The notes under the pieces were generated by a model. The model was not told the origin of the DNA and made no database searches. It worked only from the letters and a program-made list of their open reading frames with translations. Position numbers and translations under genes: made by a program. From Nocardioides sp. Soil774 (lineage in GTDB: Bacteria; Actinomycetota; Actinomycetes; Propionibacteriales; Nocardioidaceae): a stretch of 64,000 nucleotides of DNA. Below are positions 46,730 through 54,490 of this stretch, one piece after another (position 1 is the stretch's first letter; each line of letters starts with the position of its first letter). The stretch is from positions 1,306 through 65,305 of the forward strand of contig NZ_LMSM01000001.1 in the NCBI RefSeq assembly GCF_001428125.1, given 5' to 3'.

Positions 46730-47166
46730 CCACGCGGCGCTTCACCGCCTCGGTGGAGATGCCCCACTCGGCCGAGCAGGCCTTCACCTACCTCGTCGAC
46801 CCGCGCAACCGGCCGGCGTGGCAGTCGAGCCTGCTGTCGGTCGACGTCCCCGCCGACGAGGAGCCGCACCTCGGGCAGGCGTGGAGCGAGCTGACGGCGG
46901 TCGGCGTACGACCCCACCTCGTGGTCACCGAGCTCGTCCCGTTCCGCGTCTGGGCCGAGAGCGGCACCTGGCGCGGCGTGCGGGCCGACCTGCGGCTGCG
47001 CTTCACCGCGCGCGCCGACGGCTGCCGCGTGCAGGCCGAGGGCGAGGTGAGCGGCACCGGGCCGTACGCCGTCGCAGCAGCCGCCTCGGGCCTCGTGGCC
47101 GGGAAGGCGATCGCCGCCGACCTCCGCAAGGCGAGCCGGCTCATCGGCGAGCAGCACGCCGGCTGA
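46726..47166 (+). CDS. SRPBCC family (polyketide cyclase/START-like) protein with apparent CTG start
   Basis: The 146-residue product has the SRPBCC ligand-pocket pattern: [32 protein letters not shown], then [41 protein letters not shown]. The frame has no ATG, GTG or TTG before the first conserved strand except inside it. CTG at 46726, overlapping the purC stop as CTGA in exactly the way ATGA/GTGA junctions do elsewhere here, gives the expected (M)[11 protein letters not shown] start. The alternative is an internal GTG or ATG that would cut the first beta-strand. Ligand unknown. Confidence 0.7.
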   Translation: MTTRRFTASVEMPHSAEQAFTYLVDPRNRPAWQSSLLSVDVPADEEPHLGQAWSELTAVGVRPHLVVTELVPFRVWAESGTWRGVRADLRLRFTARADGCRVQAEGEVSGTGPYAVAAAASGLVAGKAIAADLRKASRLIGEQHAG

Positions 47167-47170
47167 CCCC

Positions 47171-47207
47171 GCCGCCTGCCGCGGCGAGACGACGGGTGAC
47201 GCCCGTC
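47171..47207 (+). terminator. Small hairpins after the SRPBCC gene
   Basis: GCCGC/GCGGC (47171-47185) and GACGGG/CCCGTC (47191-47207) lie five and 25 bases beyond the SRPBCC stop. They are weak, T-free stems and may end the purC transcript before the acyl-CoA synthetase promoter. Confidence 0.35.
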
Positions 47208-47231
47208 ACGACCGGTGAGTAGGTTGGCGCC

Positions 47232-48797
47232 ATGGCCAACCTCTCCTCCCTCCTCGAGCGATCCGCGCAGGCCCACCCGGACCGGACGGCGGTCGTGCTG
47301 GGCGACACCCGGCTGACCTATGCGCAGGTCGACGCCGCTGCCGGCCAGGTCGCCAACCTCCTCGTCTCGCGCGGCATCGAGCCGGGCGACAAGGTGGCGC
47401 TGAGCTGCCCCAACCTGCCCTGGTTCCCGATCGTCTACTACGGCATCCTCAAGGCCGGCGCGACCGTCGTCCCGCTCAACGTGCTGCTCAAGGGTCGTGA
47501 GGTGGCCTACCACCTCGACGACTCGGACGCGAAGGCCTACTTCTGCTTCCAGGGCACCCCCGAGCTGCCGATCGGCACCGAGGGCCACGCCGGCTTCGAG
47601 CAGGCCGAGCGGTGCGAGCACTTCTTCGTCATCACCGCCGACCCGGCGGCCGAGTCGCCGATCGCCGGCACGCAGACCCTCGGTCAGGCGCTCGCCGGCC
47701 AGGCGACGGACTTCGAGTCGCGCGAGGTGGGCGAGGACGACACGGCCGTCATCCTCTACACCTCGGGCACCACCGGCCAGCCCAAGGGCGCCGAGCTGAT
47801 GCACCGCAACATGATCTCCAACGCCCTGGCCAGCGAGGACCTCTTCGGCGCCGACGCCGAGCGTCCCGACACGCTGCTGTGCGTCCTGCCGCTGTTCCAC
47901 TCCTTCGGGCAGACGGTGATCATGAACGCCGGCTTCGCCTTCGGCGGCACCGTGGTGCTGCTGCCCCGGTTCGAGGCCGGGCCCGCGCTGGCCCTGATGG
48001 ACCGCGAGGACGTCACGTTCTTCGCCGGCGTCCCGACGATGTACTGGGGCCTGCTCGGCGCGCTCGACGACTCCGGGGTCGACGTCAAGAAGCTCGCCGA
48101 CACCATGCGGGTCGCGGCCGCGGGCGGGTCGGCCCTGCCGGTCGAGGTTCACAAGGAGTTCGAGCGCCGCTTCGGCGTGACCATCCTCGAGGGCTACGGC
48201 CTCTCCGAGACCTCCCCCGTGGCGAGCTTCTCGGTGTGGGGCGAGCCCGCCCGCGTGGGCTCCATCGGCAAGCCGATCCCGGGCGTGGAGATGAAGCTGA
48301 TCAACCCCGAGCCCGGCATCCGCGAGGACGTCGAGGACGCCGTCGACGTGGTCGGCGAGATCGCCATCAAGGGGCCCAACATCATGAAGGGCTACTACGG
48401 CCGCCCCGACGCGACCGCCGAGGCCATCGTCGACGGCTGGTTCCGCTCGGGCGACCTCGGCCGCAAGGACGCCGACGGCTGGTACTACATCGTCGACCGC
48501 TCCAAGGACATGATCATCCGCGGCGGCTACAACGTCTATCCGCGCGAGATCGAGGAGGTCCTGCTGACCCACCCCGACGTATCGCTGGCCGCGGTGATCG
48601 GCGTGCCCCACGAGAGCCACGGCGAGGAGATCAAGGCCGTCGTCATCCGCAACGACGGCTCGACGCTCACCGAGGACGAGCTCGTCGCGTGGGCGAAGGA
48701 GCAGATGGCCGGCTACAAGTACCCGCGCATCGTCCAGTTCGTCGACGCCCTGCCGATGACCGCGACCGGCAAGATCCTCAAGCGCGAGCTGAGCTGA
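47232..48797 (+). CDS. Long-chain fatty-acid-CoA ligase / acyl-CoA synthetase
   Basis: The 521-residue ANL-superfamily enzyme adenylates a carboxylic acid and transfers it to CoA. The P-loop signature YTSGTTGQPKG is near 176-186, the aromatic motif EGYGLSETSPVASF near 320-333, the hinge GWFRSGDLGRKDADGWYYIVDRSKDMI near 402-428, and the catalytic Lys lies in TATGKILKREL at the end. TAGGTT six bases before ATG 47232 suggests leaderless translation. A small membrane protein gene overlaps its stop (TGATG). Confidence 0.9.
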   Translation: MANLSSLLERSAQAHPDRTAVVLGDTRLTYAQVDAAAGQVANLLVSRGIEPGDKVALSCPNLPWFPIVYYGILKAGATVVPLNVLLKGREVAYHLDDSDAKAYFCFQGTPELPIGTEGHAGFEQAERCEHFFVITADPAAESPIAGTQTLGQALAGQATDFESREVGEDDTAVILYTSGTTGQPKGAELMHRNMISNALASEDLFGADAERPDTLLCVLPLFHSFGQTVIMNAGFAFGGTVVLLPRFEAGPALALMDREDVTFFAGVPTMYWGLLGALDDSGVDVKKLADTMRVAAAGGSALPVEVHKEFERRFGVTILEGYGLSETSPVASFSVWGEPARVGSIGKPIPGVEMKLINPEPGIREDVEDAVDVVGEIAIKGPNIMKGYYGRPDATAEAIVDGWFRSGDLGRKDADGWYYIVDRSKDMIIRGGYNVYPREIEEVLLTHPDVSLAAVIGVPHESHGEEIKAVVIRNDGSTLTEDELVAWAKEQMAGYKYPRIVQFVDALPMTATGKILKRELS

Positions 48798-48985
48798 TGC
48801 GGGCGCTGGCGATCGCGCTCGGCGTCGTGCTGGTGCTCACCGGGGCGGTGTGGACCTTCCAGGGCTTGGGCTACCTCGAGGGCAGCCCGATGACGGGTCA
48901 GACGATCTGGGCCACCCTCGGCCCGATCGTCGCCGGCTTCGGCGTGGCGCTGGTGGTCGTAGCGGCGCGACGGAAGCGGAGCTGA
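48797..48985 (+). CDS. Small two-span membrane protein
   Basis: The 62-residue protein has two hydrophobic helices (about 3-20 and 38-56) joined by FQGLGYLEGSPMTGQ and ends in a basic RRKRS tail. The ALGVVLVLTGAVWTFQGLGYLEGSPMTG pattern recurs in small actinobacterial membrane proteins with no assigned function. Its ATG overlaps the synthetase stop as TGATG, so translation is coupled. A palindromic element of family C starts 22 bases after its stop. Confidence 0.78.
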   Translation: MRALAIALGVVLVLTGAVWTFQGLGYLEGSPMTGQTIWATLGPIVAGFGVALVVVAARRKRS

Positions 48986-49006
48986 ACCGCTCGGGCTGAA
49001 CCTCCT

Positions 49007-49057
49007 GGGGAACCAGGTGCAGGGCCGAGGTGCCGGACGAGGTGCAGGTGGTTCCCC
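49007..49057. repeat. Palindromic element, family C, left copy
   Basis: This 51-base element is framed by GGGGAACCA (49007-49015) and its complement TGGTTCCCC (49049-49057). Inside are three near-direct repeats of AGGTGCnGG at 49015, 49028 and 49040. Its partner of exactly the same length lies at 50145-50195; the two agree at about 70% of positions. They enclose one putative nuclease gene. Confidence 0.8.
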
Positions 49058-49122
49058 ACGGAGTCGTCCACAGGCGGGAGGTCGAGGGCGTACGCCGACG
49101 CGTCACCGGGTAGGCGTCGCGC

Positions 49123-50142
49123 GTGTCCGACTTCCATCCCCGCTGCCCGCCTCCGCGCGGGCTGGTGCGTCCGGTGCGGACAGATCCCGACGGCGTGACC
49201 GGTCCCACGCGAGGCGTCGCGGCGGGACCGCGATGGCGTACGAGCAGCCCCGGCCTGGTGGTCCCCGCCGACGTCGAGCTGAGCGTCGAGCAACGGATCC
49301 TCGAGGCCGCGGTCCGGCTGCCCGCCGGGGCGATGCCCACCGGCTGGGCGGCGCTCAGGCTGGCAGGCGCGGCGTGGTTCGACGGCGCCGCCGCGGACGG
49401 ACGTACGCCGATGCCGGTGCCCGTCCTGCTGCCGCACGCCTCGCGGCTCCGCGGGTCCGGCGTGCGGGTCGAGCGCACGCGGGGCTCGCTGCCGCCCCCG
49501 GTGACCCGGCACGGCATGGCGTGCGTGCCGAGCGAGGTCGCGCTGCTGCACGAGCTGCGCTGGGCCGCCTCGCTACGCCGCGCCGGAGTCATGGCGGACA
49601 TGGCCCTCGCCGCCGGCGTCGTCGACCTCGCGGTCCTGCGCGCCCACGCCGCGACCCGTCGCCGCACCGACGCGACGACGTACGCGCTGCAGCGGGCGTG
49701 CGGCGAGTGCCGATCGCCGAAGGAGTCGGAGATGCTCCAGGTGTGGGGGGCCGACCTCGACCTCCCGAGGCCGGTGATGAACCGTGAGGTGCTCGACCTC
49801 GCGGGTCGCGTGATCGCAGTGGTCGACCTGCTGGAGGTCGAGTCCGGGACCTACGGGGAGTACAAAGGGGCGGCGCACCGCAGCCGGGAGCGACAGCGCC
49901 GTGACGAGGCGCGCGCCGACGAGCTGCGCGGGGTGGGGCTGGAGGCGTTCGTCCTGGTGGCCGGCGACTCCGAGCGGGTCTGGCGCGACCGGATGCTCTC
50001 GGCGCGGGGGCGCGCGCTGTGGCTTCCGGAGGGCCGGCGGCGGTGGCGTGTGGGTGCGTTCGTGCCCGCGCCGCCCCTGCCCGACGAGGACGAGGCGGCG
50101 CTGGACGAGTTCATGCTCGAGCACTACCGCGCGCTCGAGTGA
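49123..50142 (+). CDS. Vsr/DUF559-like putative endonuclease with AbiEi-like middle region
   Basis: The 339-residue protein is not a close copy of the one at 29337-30389 but shares its C-terminal pattern: E203 in SPKESEML, D235 in VIAVVDLLEVES, and EYKG at 246-249 followed by H252 and a charged helix RSRERQRRDEARADELRGVGLE. This matches the E-(x)n-D-(x)n-E-x-K/D-G layout of Vsr/PD-(D/E)XK nucleases. The N-terminal half resembles AbiEi-associated actinobacterial proteins (HGMACVPSEVALLHELRW then MALAAGVVD). GTG 49123 follows TAGGCG by six bases. It is enclosed by matching 51-base palindromic elements, the second beginning two bases after its stop. Confidence 0.68.
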   Translation: MSDFHPRCPPPRGLVRPVRTDPDGVTGPTRGVAAGPRWRTSSPGLVVPADVELSVEQRILEAAVRLPAGAMPTGWAALRLAGAAWFDGAAADGRTPMPVPVLLPHASRLRGSGVRVERTRGSLPPPVTRHGMACVPSEVALLHELRWAASLRRAGVMADMALAAGVVDLAVLRAHAATRRRTDATTYALQRACGECRSPKESEMLQVWGADLDLPRPVMNREVLDLAGRVIAVVDLLEVESGTYGEYKGAAHRSRERQRRDEARADELRGVGLEAFVLVAGDSERVWRDRMLSARGRALWLPEGRRRWRVGAFVPAPPLPDEDEAALDEFMLEHYRALE

Positions 50143-50144
50143 GT

Positions 50145-50195
50145 GGGGAACGAGGCGCAGCCGCTGGGACGCGTCCGACCTGCAGGTCGTTCCCC
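50145..50195. repeat. Palindromic element, family C, right copy
   Basis: GGGGAACGA (50145-50153) and TCGTTCCCC (50187-50195) frame a 51-base element with two inner palindromes, GACGCGTC (50168-50175) and CGACCTGCAGGTCG (50176-50189). It has the length and framing arms of the element at 49007-49057. It begins two bases after the nuclease stop codon and ends 11 bases before the convergent DUF72 gene, so it may also terminate both. Confidence 0.8.
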
Positions 50196-50206
50196 AGCCG
50201 CGGACG

Positions 50207-51034
50207 TCACCGCCGCAGGGTGATCCCGAGCCGCTCCTGCAGCGCGAGCGCGTCGAAGGGCGCGTGCACCTTGGCGTCGTTGTCGAAGTAGACGTGCACG
50301 TCCAGCCCGTCCGCCTCCCAGCCGCGCGCCTTCTCCGCCCACCGGTCGAGGGCGGCGTCGGAGTAGCCGCTGGCGTAGAGCTCGGTGTCGCCGTGGAGGC
50401 GGACGTAGGCGACGCCGCTGGTCACCTCGTCGAACATCGGCCAGGTGCCGGCGGAGTCCGCGACGACCATCCCGATGTCGTGCGCCCGCAGCAGCTCGCA
50501 GAACTCCGGCGTGCGGAAGGAGTCGTGCCGCACCTCCAGCACGTGGTGCAGCGGCCGGTCCACCGGCGAGGAGGTGTCGGCCGGCTCCTTCAGCCTGGAC
50601 GCGTCGTGGTGGGCGGCCGCGTACGCCGAGGCGTCCGACGTACGACGTGGCAACAGGTCGAAGAAGGCCGCGAGCCGGTCGGGGTGGAAGCCGAGGTTCG
50701 GTGGCAGCTGCCACAGCACCGGACCGAGCCGCTCGCCGAGCGAGAGCACGCCCGAGGCGAGGAAGGTGCCCAGCGGGACCTCGACGTCGTTGAGCTTCAG
50801 CATGTGGGTGAGGTAGCGCGGCCCCTTCACCGCGAACACGAAGTCCTCCGGCACCTGCTCGGCCCACGAGCGCCAGCTCGACGGCCGCTGGAGCGAGTAG
50901 AACGACCCGTTGACCTCGATCGCGCCGAGCCGCTCGGCGGCGTGGGCGAGCTCGAGGCGCTGCGGCAGTCCCTTGGGGTAGAAGACACCGCGCCACCCGG
51001 CGTAGCGCCAGCCGGAGATGCCGACCCGGATCAT
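50207..51034 (-). CDS. DUF72 domain-containing protein (YecE-like)
   Basis: The 275-residue protein has the DUF72 TIM-barrel-like pattern: VGISGWRYAGWRGVFYPKGLPQRLELAHAAERLGAIEVNGSFYSLQ at the start, FVFAVKGPRYLTHMLKLNDVE near 70-90, GPVLWQLPPNLGFHPDRLAAFF near 108, and AYVRLHGDTELYASGYSDAALDRWA near 215. The family is widespread and lacks a proven biochemical role. It is transcribed away from purS across 114 bases and convergent with the nuclease gene. Confidence 0.88.
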   Translation of the reverse strand: MIRVGISGWRYAGWRGVFYPKGLPQRLELAHAAERLGAIEVNGSFYSLQRPSSWRSWAEQVPEDFVFAVKGPRYLTHMLKLNDVEVPLGTFLASGVLSLGERLGPVLWQLPPNLGFHPDRLAAFFDLLPRRTSDASAYAAAHHDASRLKEPADTSSPVDRPLHHVLEVRHDSFRTPEFCELLRAHDIGMVVADSAGTWPMFDEVTSGVAYVRLHGDTELYASGYSDAALDRWAEKARGWEADGLDVHVYFDNDAKVHAPFDALALQERLGITLRR

Positions 51035-51102
51035 GGCCCCCGCGTACCCGGCGCGGTGTCCGCACATGCGTGCCCGGCTCGGAGGGTGCGCCCGGGCGTC
51101 AC

Positions 51103-51108
51103 TAGAAT
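51103..51108 (+). promoter_or_regulatory. -10 box of the purSQ operon
   Basis: TAGAAT at 51103-51108 is the best -10 match in the purS upstream region. It lies 40 bases before GTG 51149 and gives an mRNA leader with the CAGGAG Shine-Dalgarno at about 51137-51142. No obvious -35 was seen. Confidence 0.5.
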
Positions 51109-51148
51109 CGTGCCCGCCCACCACCTCGCCCGTCCTCAGGAGCACTCC

Positions 51149-51430
51149 GTGGCCCGAGTCGTCGTCGACGTCATGCCCAAGCCCGAGATCCTCGACCCCC
51201 AGGGCAAGGCTGTGCTCGGCGCGCTGCCGCGCCTCGGGTTCGACCTCGTCACCGATGTCCGCCAGGGCAAGCGGTTCGAGCTGCAGGTCGAGGGCGAGAT
51301 CACCGACGCGGTGCTCGCCGAGATCGACCGGGTGGCCGAGACGCTGCTGTCCAACCCGGTGATCGAGGACTACGAGGTCCACGTCGAGGAGCACTCCGTC
51401 ACCGAGGTGGCGCACGAGGCCGGTCGATGA
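51149..51430 (+). CDS. purS: Phosphoribosylformylglycinamidine synthase subunit PurS
   Basis: The 93-residue subunit opens [21 protein letters not shown] and continues with the conserved [13 protein letters not shown] strand. PurS bridges PurL and PurQ in the multi-subunit FGAM synthase of Gram-positives, channelling ammonia for step four of purine synthesis. GTG 51149 has CAGGAG seven bases upstream. Its stop overlaps the purQ start in an ATGA. The catalytic subunit PurL is 8 kb downstream rather than next door. Confidence 0.94.
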   Translation: MARVVVDVMPKPEILDPQGKAVLGALPRLGFDLVTDVRQGKRFELQVEGEITDAVLAEIDRVAETLLSNPVIEDYEVHVEEHSVTEVAHEAGR

Positions 51431-52095
51431 AGGTCGGGGTCGTCACGTTCCCCGGCTCCCTCGACGACGTCGACGCGCGCCGCGCAGTCGGCATCGGCGG
51501 CCACGAGGCGGTCGCGCTGTGGCACGGTGACGACGACCTCAGGGGCGTCGACGCGGTCGTGCTCCCCGGCGGCTTCTCCTACGGCGACTACCTGCGCTGC
51601 GGTGCCATCTCCCGCTTCGCGCCGGTCATGACCTCGGTGGTCGAGGCCGCCGGCAAGGGGATGCCGGTCCTCGGCATCTGCAACGGCTTCCAGATCCTGT
51701 GCGAGTCGCACCTCCTCCCCGGGGCACTGATCCGCAACGACCACCGCAAGTTCGTCTGCCGCGACCAGCGCCTGCGCATCGAGCGTGTCGACACCCCGTG
51801 GACCTCGGCCTACGCCGCCGGTGCCGAGGTCACGATCGTGCTCAAGAACGGCGAGGGCGGCTACGTCGCCGACGAGCCGACCCTCGACCGCCTCGAGGGC
51901 GAGGGCCGCGTGGTCGCGCGCTACCTCGACGACAACCCCAACGGCTCGCTGCGCGACATCGCGGGCATCTCCAACAAGCGCGGCAACGTCGTGGGCCTGA
52001 TGCCCCACCCCGAGCACGCGGTGGAGGACCTCACCGGTCCGGGCACCGACGGGCTCGGCTTCTTCACCTCGCTCGTCGAGCGCGCCTTCGCATGA
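51427..52095 (+). CDS. purQ: Phosphoribosylformylglycinamidine synthase subunit PurQ (glutaminase)
   Basis: The 222-residue class I glutamine amidotransferase supplies ammonia to FGAM synthase. It has the nucleophilic-cysteine elbow [11 protein letters not shown] near 79-89, the oxyanion region [16 protein letters not shown] near 40-55, and the His-x-Glu pair in [11 protein letters not shown] near 189-199. ATG 51427 overlaps purS by four bases. Its own stop overlaps a 22-codon open frame that leads into the DUF3817 gene. Confidence 0.95.
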   Translation: MKVGVVTFPGSLDDVDARRAVGIGGHEAVALWHGDDDLRGVDAVVLPGGFSYGDYLRCGAISRFAPVMTSVVEAAGKGMPVLGICNGFQILCESHLLPGALIRNDHRKFVCRDQRLRIERVDTPWTSAYAAGAEVTIVLKNGEGGYVADEPTLDRLEGEGRVVARYLDDNPNGSLRDIAGISNKRGNVVGLMPHPEHAVEDLTGPGTDGLGFFTSLVERAFA

Positions 52096-52160
52096 ACACC
52101 CCACGACGTTCGTCTCCTCCGCTTCGCTCCTCCGAACAACGCCGCAGGGACCCCGCATGA
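52092..52160 (+). CDS. Possible 22-residue coupling peptide between purQ and the DUF3817 gene
   Basis: A short frame begins at ATG 52092, overlapping the purQ stop (ATGA), and its stop in turn overlaps the ATG of the DUF3817 gene (52157, ATGA). It encodes an Arg/Ser/Pro-rich peptide. The unbroken chain of four-base overlaps suggests that ribosomes could pass from purQ to the next gene through it. The DNA also contains GTTCG (52109-52113) and CGAAC about 25 bases later as an inverted pair around a CT-rich stretch. Protein function is doubtful. Confidence 0.4.
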   Translation: MNTPRRSSPPLRSSEQRRRDPA

Positions 52161-52600
52161 GCCCGACCCGTCTCTACCGCCTGGTCGCGCGCGCCGAGGC
52201 CGTCACGTGGGCGCTGCTGCTGACCGGCATGTTCCTCAAGTACGTCACCGACACCACCGAGCTCGGCGTGCAGGTCTTCGGCATGGTGCACGGCGTCGTG
52301 TTCATCGCCTACTGCCTCACCACGGTGCTGCTGTCGCTCGACCAGCGCTGGTCCTTCGGCCGGCTGGCGCTGGGCCTGGCGGCGGCGGTCCCGCCGTTCG
52401 CGACGGTGCCCTTCGAGGCGTACGCCGAGCGCGCCGGGATGCTGGGCGACGCCTGGCGCCTGCGCTCCGACGCGCCGCACGGCGTCCTCGAGACGCCCGC
52501 GGCATGGCTGCTGCGGCGCCCGGCCCAAGGCCTGGTCGTCGCGCTCGTCGCGGTCGCCGGCCTGACGGGCGTGGCGCTCGTCGTCGGTCCGCCCGTCTGA
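52157..52600 (+). CDS. DUF3817 membrane protein
   Basis: The 147-residue protein has the DUF3817 layout: LYRLVARAEAVTWALLLTGMFLKYVTDTTELGVQVFGMVHGVVFIAYCL as the first two spans, then LALGLAAAVPPFATVPFEAYAERAG and a final helix (about 123-143). Such proteins are common in actinobacteria, function unknown. Its start is joined to purQ through a 22-codon overlapping frame, so it is probably co-transcribed with purSQ. It converges with the DUF1906 gene (6 bases apart). Confidence 0.85.
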   Translation: MSPTRLYRLVARAEAVTWALLLTGMFLKYVTDTTELGVQVFGMVHGVVFIAYCLTTVLLSLDQRWSFGRLALGLAAAVPPFATVPFEAYAERAGMLGDAWRLRSDAPHGVLETPAAWLLRRPAQGLVVALVAVAGLTGVALVVGPPV

Positions 52601-52606
52601 GGCAGG

Positions 52607-53971
52607 TCAGAGCCCGCGCTGGAGCTTGCTCCAGGTCTGCGGGGTCGCCACCCCGGAGACCGCGATGCGCAGGCGCGACTGGTAGGCGCGGAGCGCGGTC
52701 TCGGTCTTGGCGTCGAAGACGCCGCTCGCCCCGAACCGCCCCGCGCCGGCCGCGTTGAGCGCCCGCTGGAGGCGGTGGACCGCCTCGTCGACCGAGCCGC
52801 GCTTGATCGTCGTACGCGCGCCGGCGGAGAGCAGCGCGGTCCAGTGGCGCTTCTCGAAGGTGTCGGTCGGAGTGAACTTGCGGCTCGCCTGCCAGGCGCG
52901 CGCGGCGGCGATCGTGGCGGCGTCGTAGGAGCCGCTGATCGCGCCGGAGTAGGTGCCCTGCTCGGTCAGCAGGCACTGCAGCACCTTGACCCGGGTGGGC
53001 TTGGCCGAGGTGGGCGACAATGTGGGGTACTGCCAGAAGCCGAGACGGGTGCCCGGGCAGCGACCCTCCGGGCGGGCGACGGAGCCCGCGCCGAGGTCGA
53101 TGAAGTTGCTGTCGATGTTGATCGTCACGCCGCCCCACGTCTCGTTGTGGCCACCGCGGTACTGCTTCATCCGGCCGCCCGGGCGCCAGCCGTCCTCGGG
53201 GATGTAGGTCGTCGAGGTGTTCACCGCGCCGTCCCACCGCGCGATCCAGATGCGGTCGGGCAACGCGAACTGGCCGGGGCGCTGGGTGCGTGCGTCGTCG
53301 AGCATCTTGATGCCCGAGCTGGCGCTGGAGTAGAAGCCGGCGACGTAGCCGAGCGCCTTGATCCGTGTGACCCACGCGCTGGTGAAGACCAGCGCCGACT
53401 CGCGGCACGCGGTGTTGGTGAGGTCGAACCCCTCGAGGTCGTACCAGAGCGTGCTGCCCGGCCCGATGCCGTACGCCATCGCGTCGGCGGCGTTGTGGTC
53501 GGCCTCCGCGGTGCCTTGGGCGGCCGCCGTGGCGTAGCCCCCCGCCGGCTTGTCGGAGATCGTGAAGTCGTCCTTGTAGCGCGGGAACCGCGGCTGGCAC
53601 GAGGCCTGCGGACCGAGGGCGATGGGCAGGAGCCGCCACCCGCGTGCGACTTGGGCGGCCACCCAGGCGGCGCTCAGGTTGGGCTGCACCCGGCACGCGC
53701 GCGAGTCGCCCGAGATGTAGATGCCGACCGCCGAGAAGGGTGACTTCTTCCACCACGTGTCCATCGCGGCCTGGGTCGGCGCGACGCACTGGTCGAAGCC
53801 GTGGCCGGTGAAGTCACCGGGGGTGGCGAGCGCGACCTGGCGCTGCGAGACCGGGCGCGTCGCGGCGGTTCCGGGGCCGTCGGCCTGCGCCGGGACGGAC
53901 GCCGCGAGCGGGGCGAGCAGGGTCAGCGCCAGGGAGGCGAGGAGCACACGGGTCGGGACGTGGCGGCGCAT
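52607..53971 (-). CDS. Secreted DUF1906 (Rv2525c-like) glycoside-hydrolase-fold protein with two peptidoglycan-binding domains
   Basis: The 454-residue protein starts with a signal peptide (MRRHVPTRVLLASLALTLLAPLAASVPAQA, 1-30). A DUF1906 TIM-barrel domain follows (about 50-290: GFDQCVAPTQAAMDTWW, GIYISGDSRAC, LWYDLEGFD and IWIARWDGAVNT). The C-terminus has two PG_binding_1 modules (about 300-370 and 385-450, the second with VHRLQRALNAAG..FDAKTETALRAYQ). In mycobacteria the Rv2525c relative is a Tat-exported cell-wall protein. It likely acts on or senses the wall. Three tandem GTCACA-type boxes in its promoter (54021-54047) suggest MtrA control. Confidence 0.85.
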   Translation of the reverse strand: MRRHVPTRVLLASLALTLLAPLAASVPAQADGPGTAATRPVSQRQVALATPGDFTGHGFDQCVAPTQAAMDTWWKKSPFSAVGIYISGDSRACRVQPNLSAAWVAAQVARGWRLLPIALGPQASCQPRFPRYKDDFTISDKPAGGYATAAAQGTAEADHNAADAMAYGIGPGSTLWYDLEGFDLTNTACRESALVFTSAWVTRIKALGYVAGFYSSASSGIKMLDDARTQRPGQFALPDRIWIARWDGAVNTSTTYIPEDGWRPGGRMKQYRGGHNETWGGVTINIDSNFIDLGAGSVARPEGRCPGTRLGFWQYPTLSPTSAKPTRVKVLQCLLTEQGTYSGAISGSYDAATIAAARAWQASRKFTPTDTFEKRHWTALLSAGARTTIKRGSVDEAVHRLQRALNAAGAGRFGASGVFDAKTETALRAYQSRLRIAVSGVATPQTWSKLQRGL

Positions 53972-54020
53972 GGAGACTCCAGCTGGCGGGGAAGAGGTGC
54001 AGTCGGCAGACGACAGGGAA

Positions 54021-54047
54021 TCACACCTGTCACACGCGTCACAGGCG
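54021..54047. promoter_or_regulatory. Three tandem 9-bp GTCACA-type repeats, candidate MtrA site
   Basis: TCACACCTG, TCACACGCG and TCACAGGCG follow one another at 54021-54047. The last two read GTCACACGC-GTCACAGGC in the 9-base phase described for MtrA direct repeats (GTCACAgcg-like) in mycobacteria. They lie 50-76 bases ahead of the DUF1906 start codon (53971, leftward). MtrA controls cell-wall hydrolase genes in actinobacteria, which fits the target. Confidence 0.5.
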
Positions 54048-54050
54048 TTC

Positions 54051-54078
54051 GGTCGAACTACGGCGCTGTAGTTCGACC
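54051..54078 (-). terminator. Inverted repeat at the 3' end of the WXG-associated operon
   Basis: GGTCGAACTAC (54051-54061) is perfectly complementary to 54068-54078 with a six-base GGCGCT loop. The stem overlaps the last codons of the leftward 139-residue protein gene, which stops at 54058. It probably ends that transcript before the DUF1906 promoter. Confidence 0.6.
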
Positions 54079-54477
54079 AGGGTCCGTCCCCGGCACCTCG
54101 TCGAAGATGAAGTTGCCCTTGGCCTCCTCGGCCTCGATGAGCTCCTCGAAGGCGAGCGCGAGGTCATCCTTGTGCTCCTCGAACATCCGGGTGAGGTGCC
54201 CCTGGAGAAGGGTGGCGTGGGGCGACTCGCCGGAGAAGACCTGCTCCCACGAGTCCTCGCCGGCCCTGATCTTCTCGACCAGGGTCGCCATGTCCTCGCC
54301 GAGCTCGCCGGACTCGGCCTGCTCCTCGAGCGCCTGCTTCTCCTCGTCGGTGAGCAGCGGCTGGGAGCTGAGCGCCTCGACGGTGGCCTGGAGGTCGGCG
54401 AGCCCGGTGGTCAGGTCCTCGCGGGCCTCGCTGATCGCGGCCAGGATCTCCGCCTGGCTGCGGAGGTCGTCGCTCAT
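54058..54477 (-). CDS. Acidic helical protein of the WXG/EspC-like locus
   Basis: The 139-residue protein is acidic and almost entirely helical, opening MSDDLRSQAEILAAISEAREDLTTGLADLQATVEAL and continuing with EEKQALEEQAESGELGEDMATLVEKI. Heptad-like spacing suggests a coiled coil. No family is recognised. It begins 13 bases after the WXG-type protein gene on the same strand, so the two form an operon; a chaperone or partner role is plausible but unproven. The start 54477 is the first residue of the conserved-looking helix. Confidence 0.7.
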   Translation of the reverse strand: MSDDLRSQAEILAAISEAREDLTTGLADLQATVEALSSQPLLTDEEKQALEEQAESGELGEDMATLVEKIRAGEDSWEQVFSGESPHATLLQGHLTRMFEEHKDDLALAFEELIEAEEAKGNFIFDEVPGTDPGRTTAP

Positions 54478-54490
54478 GCGGTGGCCCGCC

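Noticed and set aside
54021..54047. Tandem 9-base repeats as a possible CRISPR array
   Set aside because: Units are far too short, contiguous without spacers, and no cas gene is present; they fit a regulatory site better.
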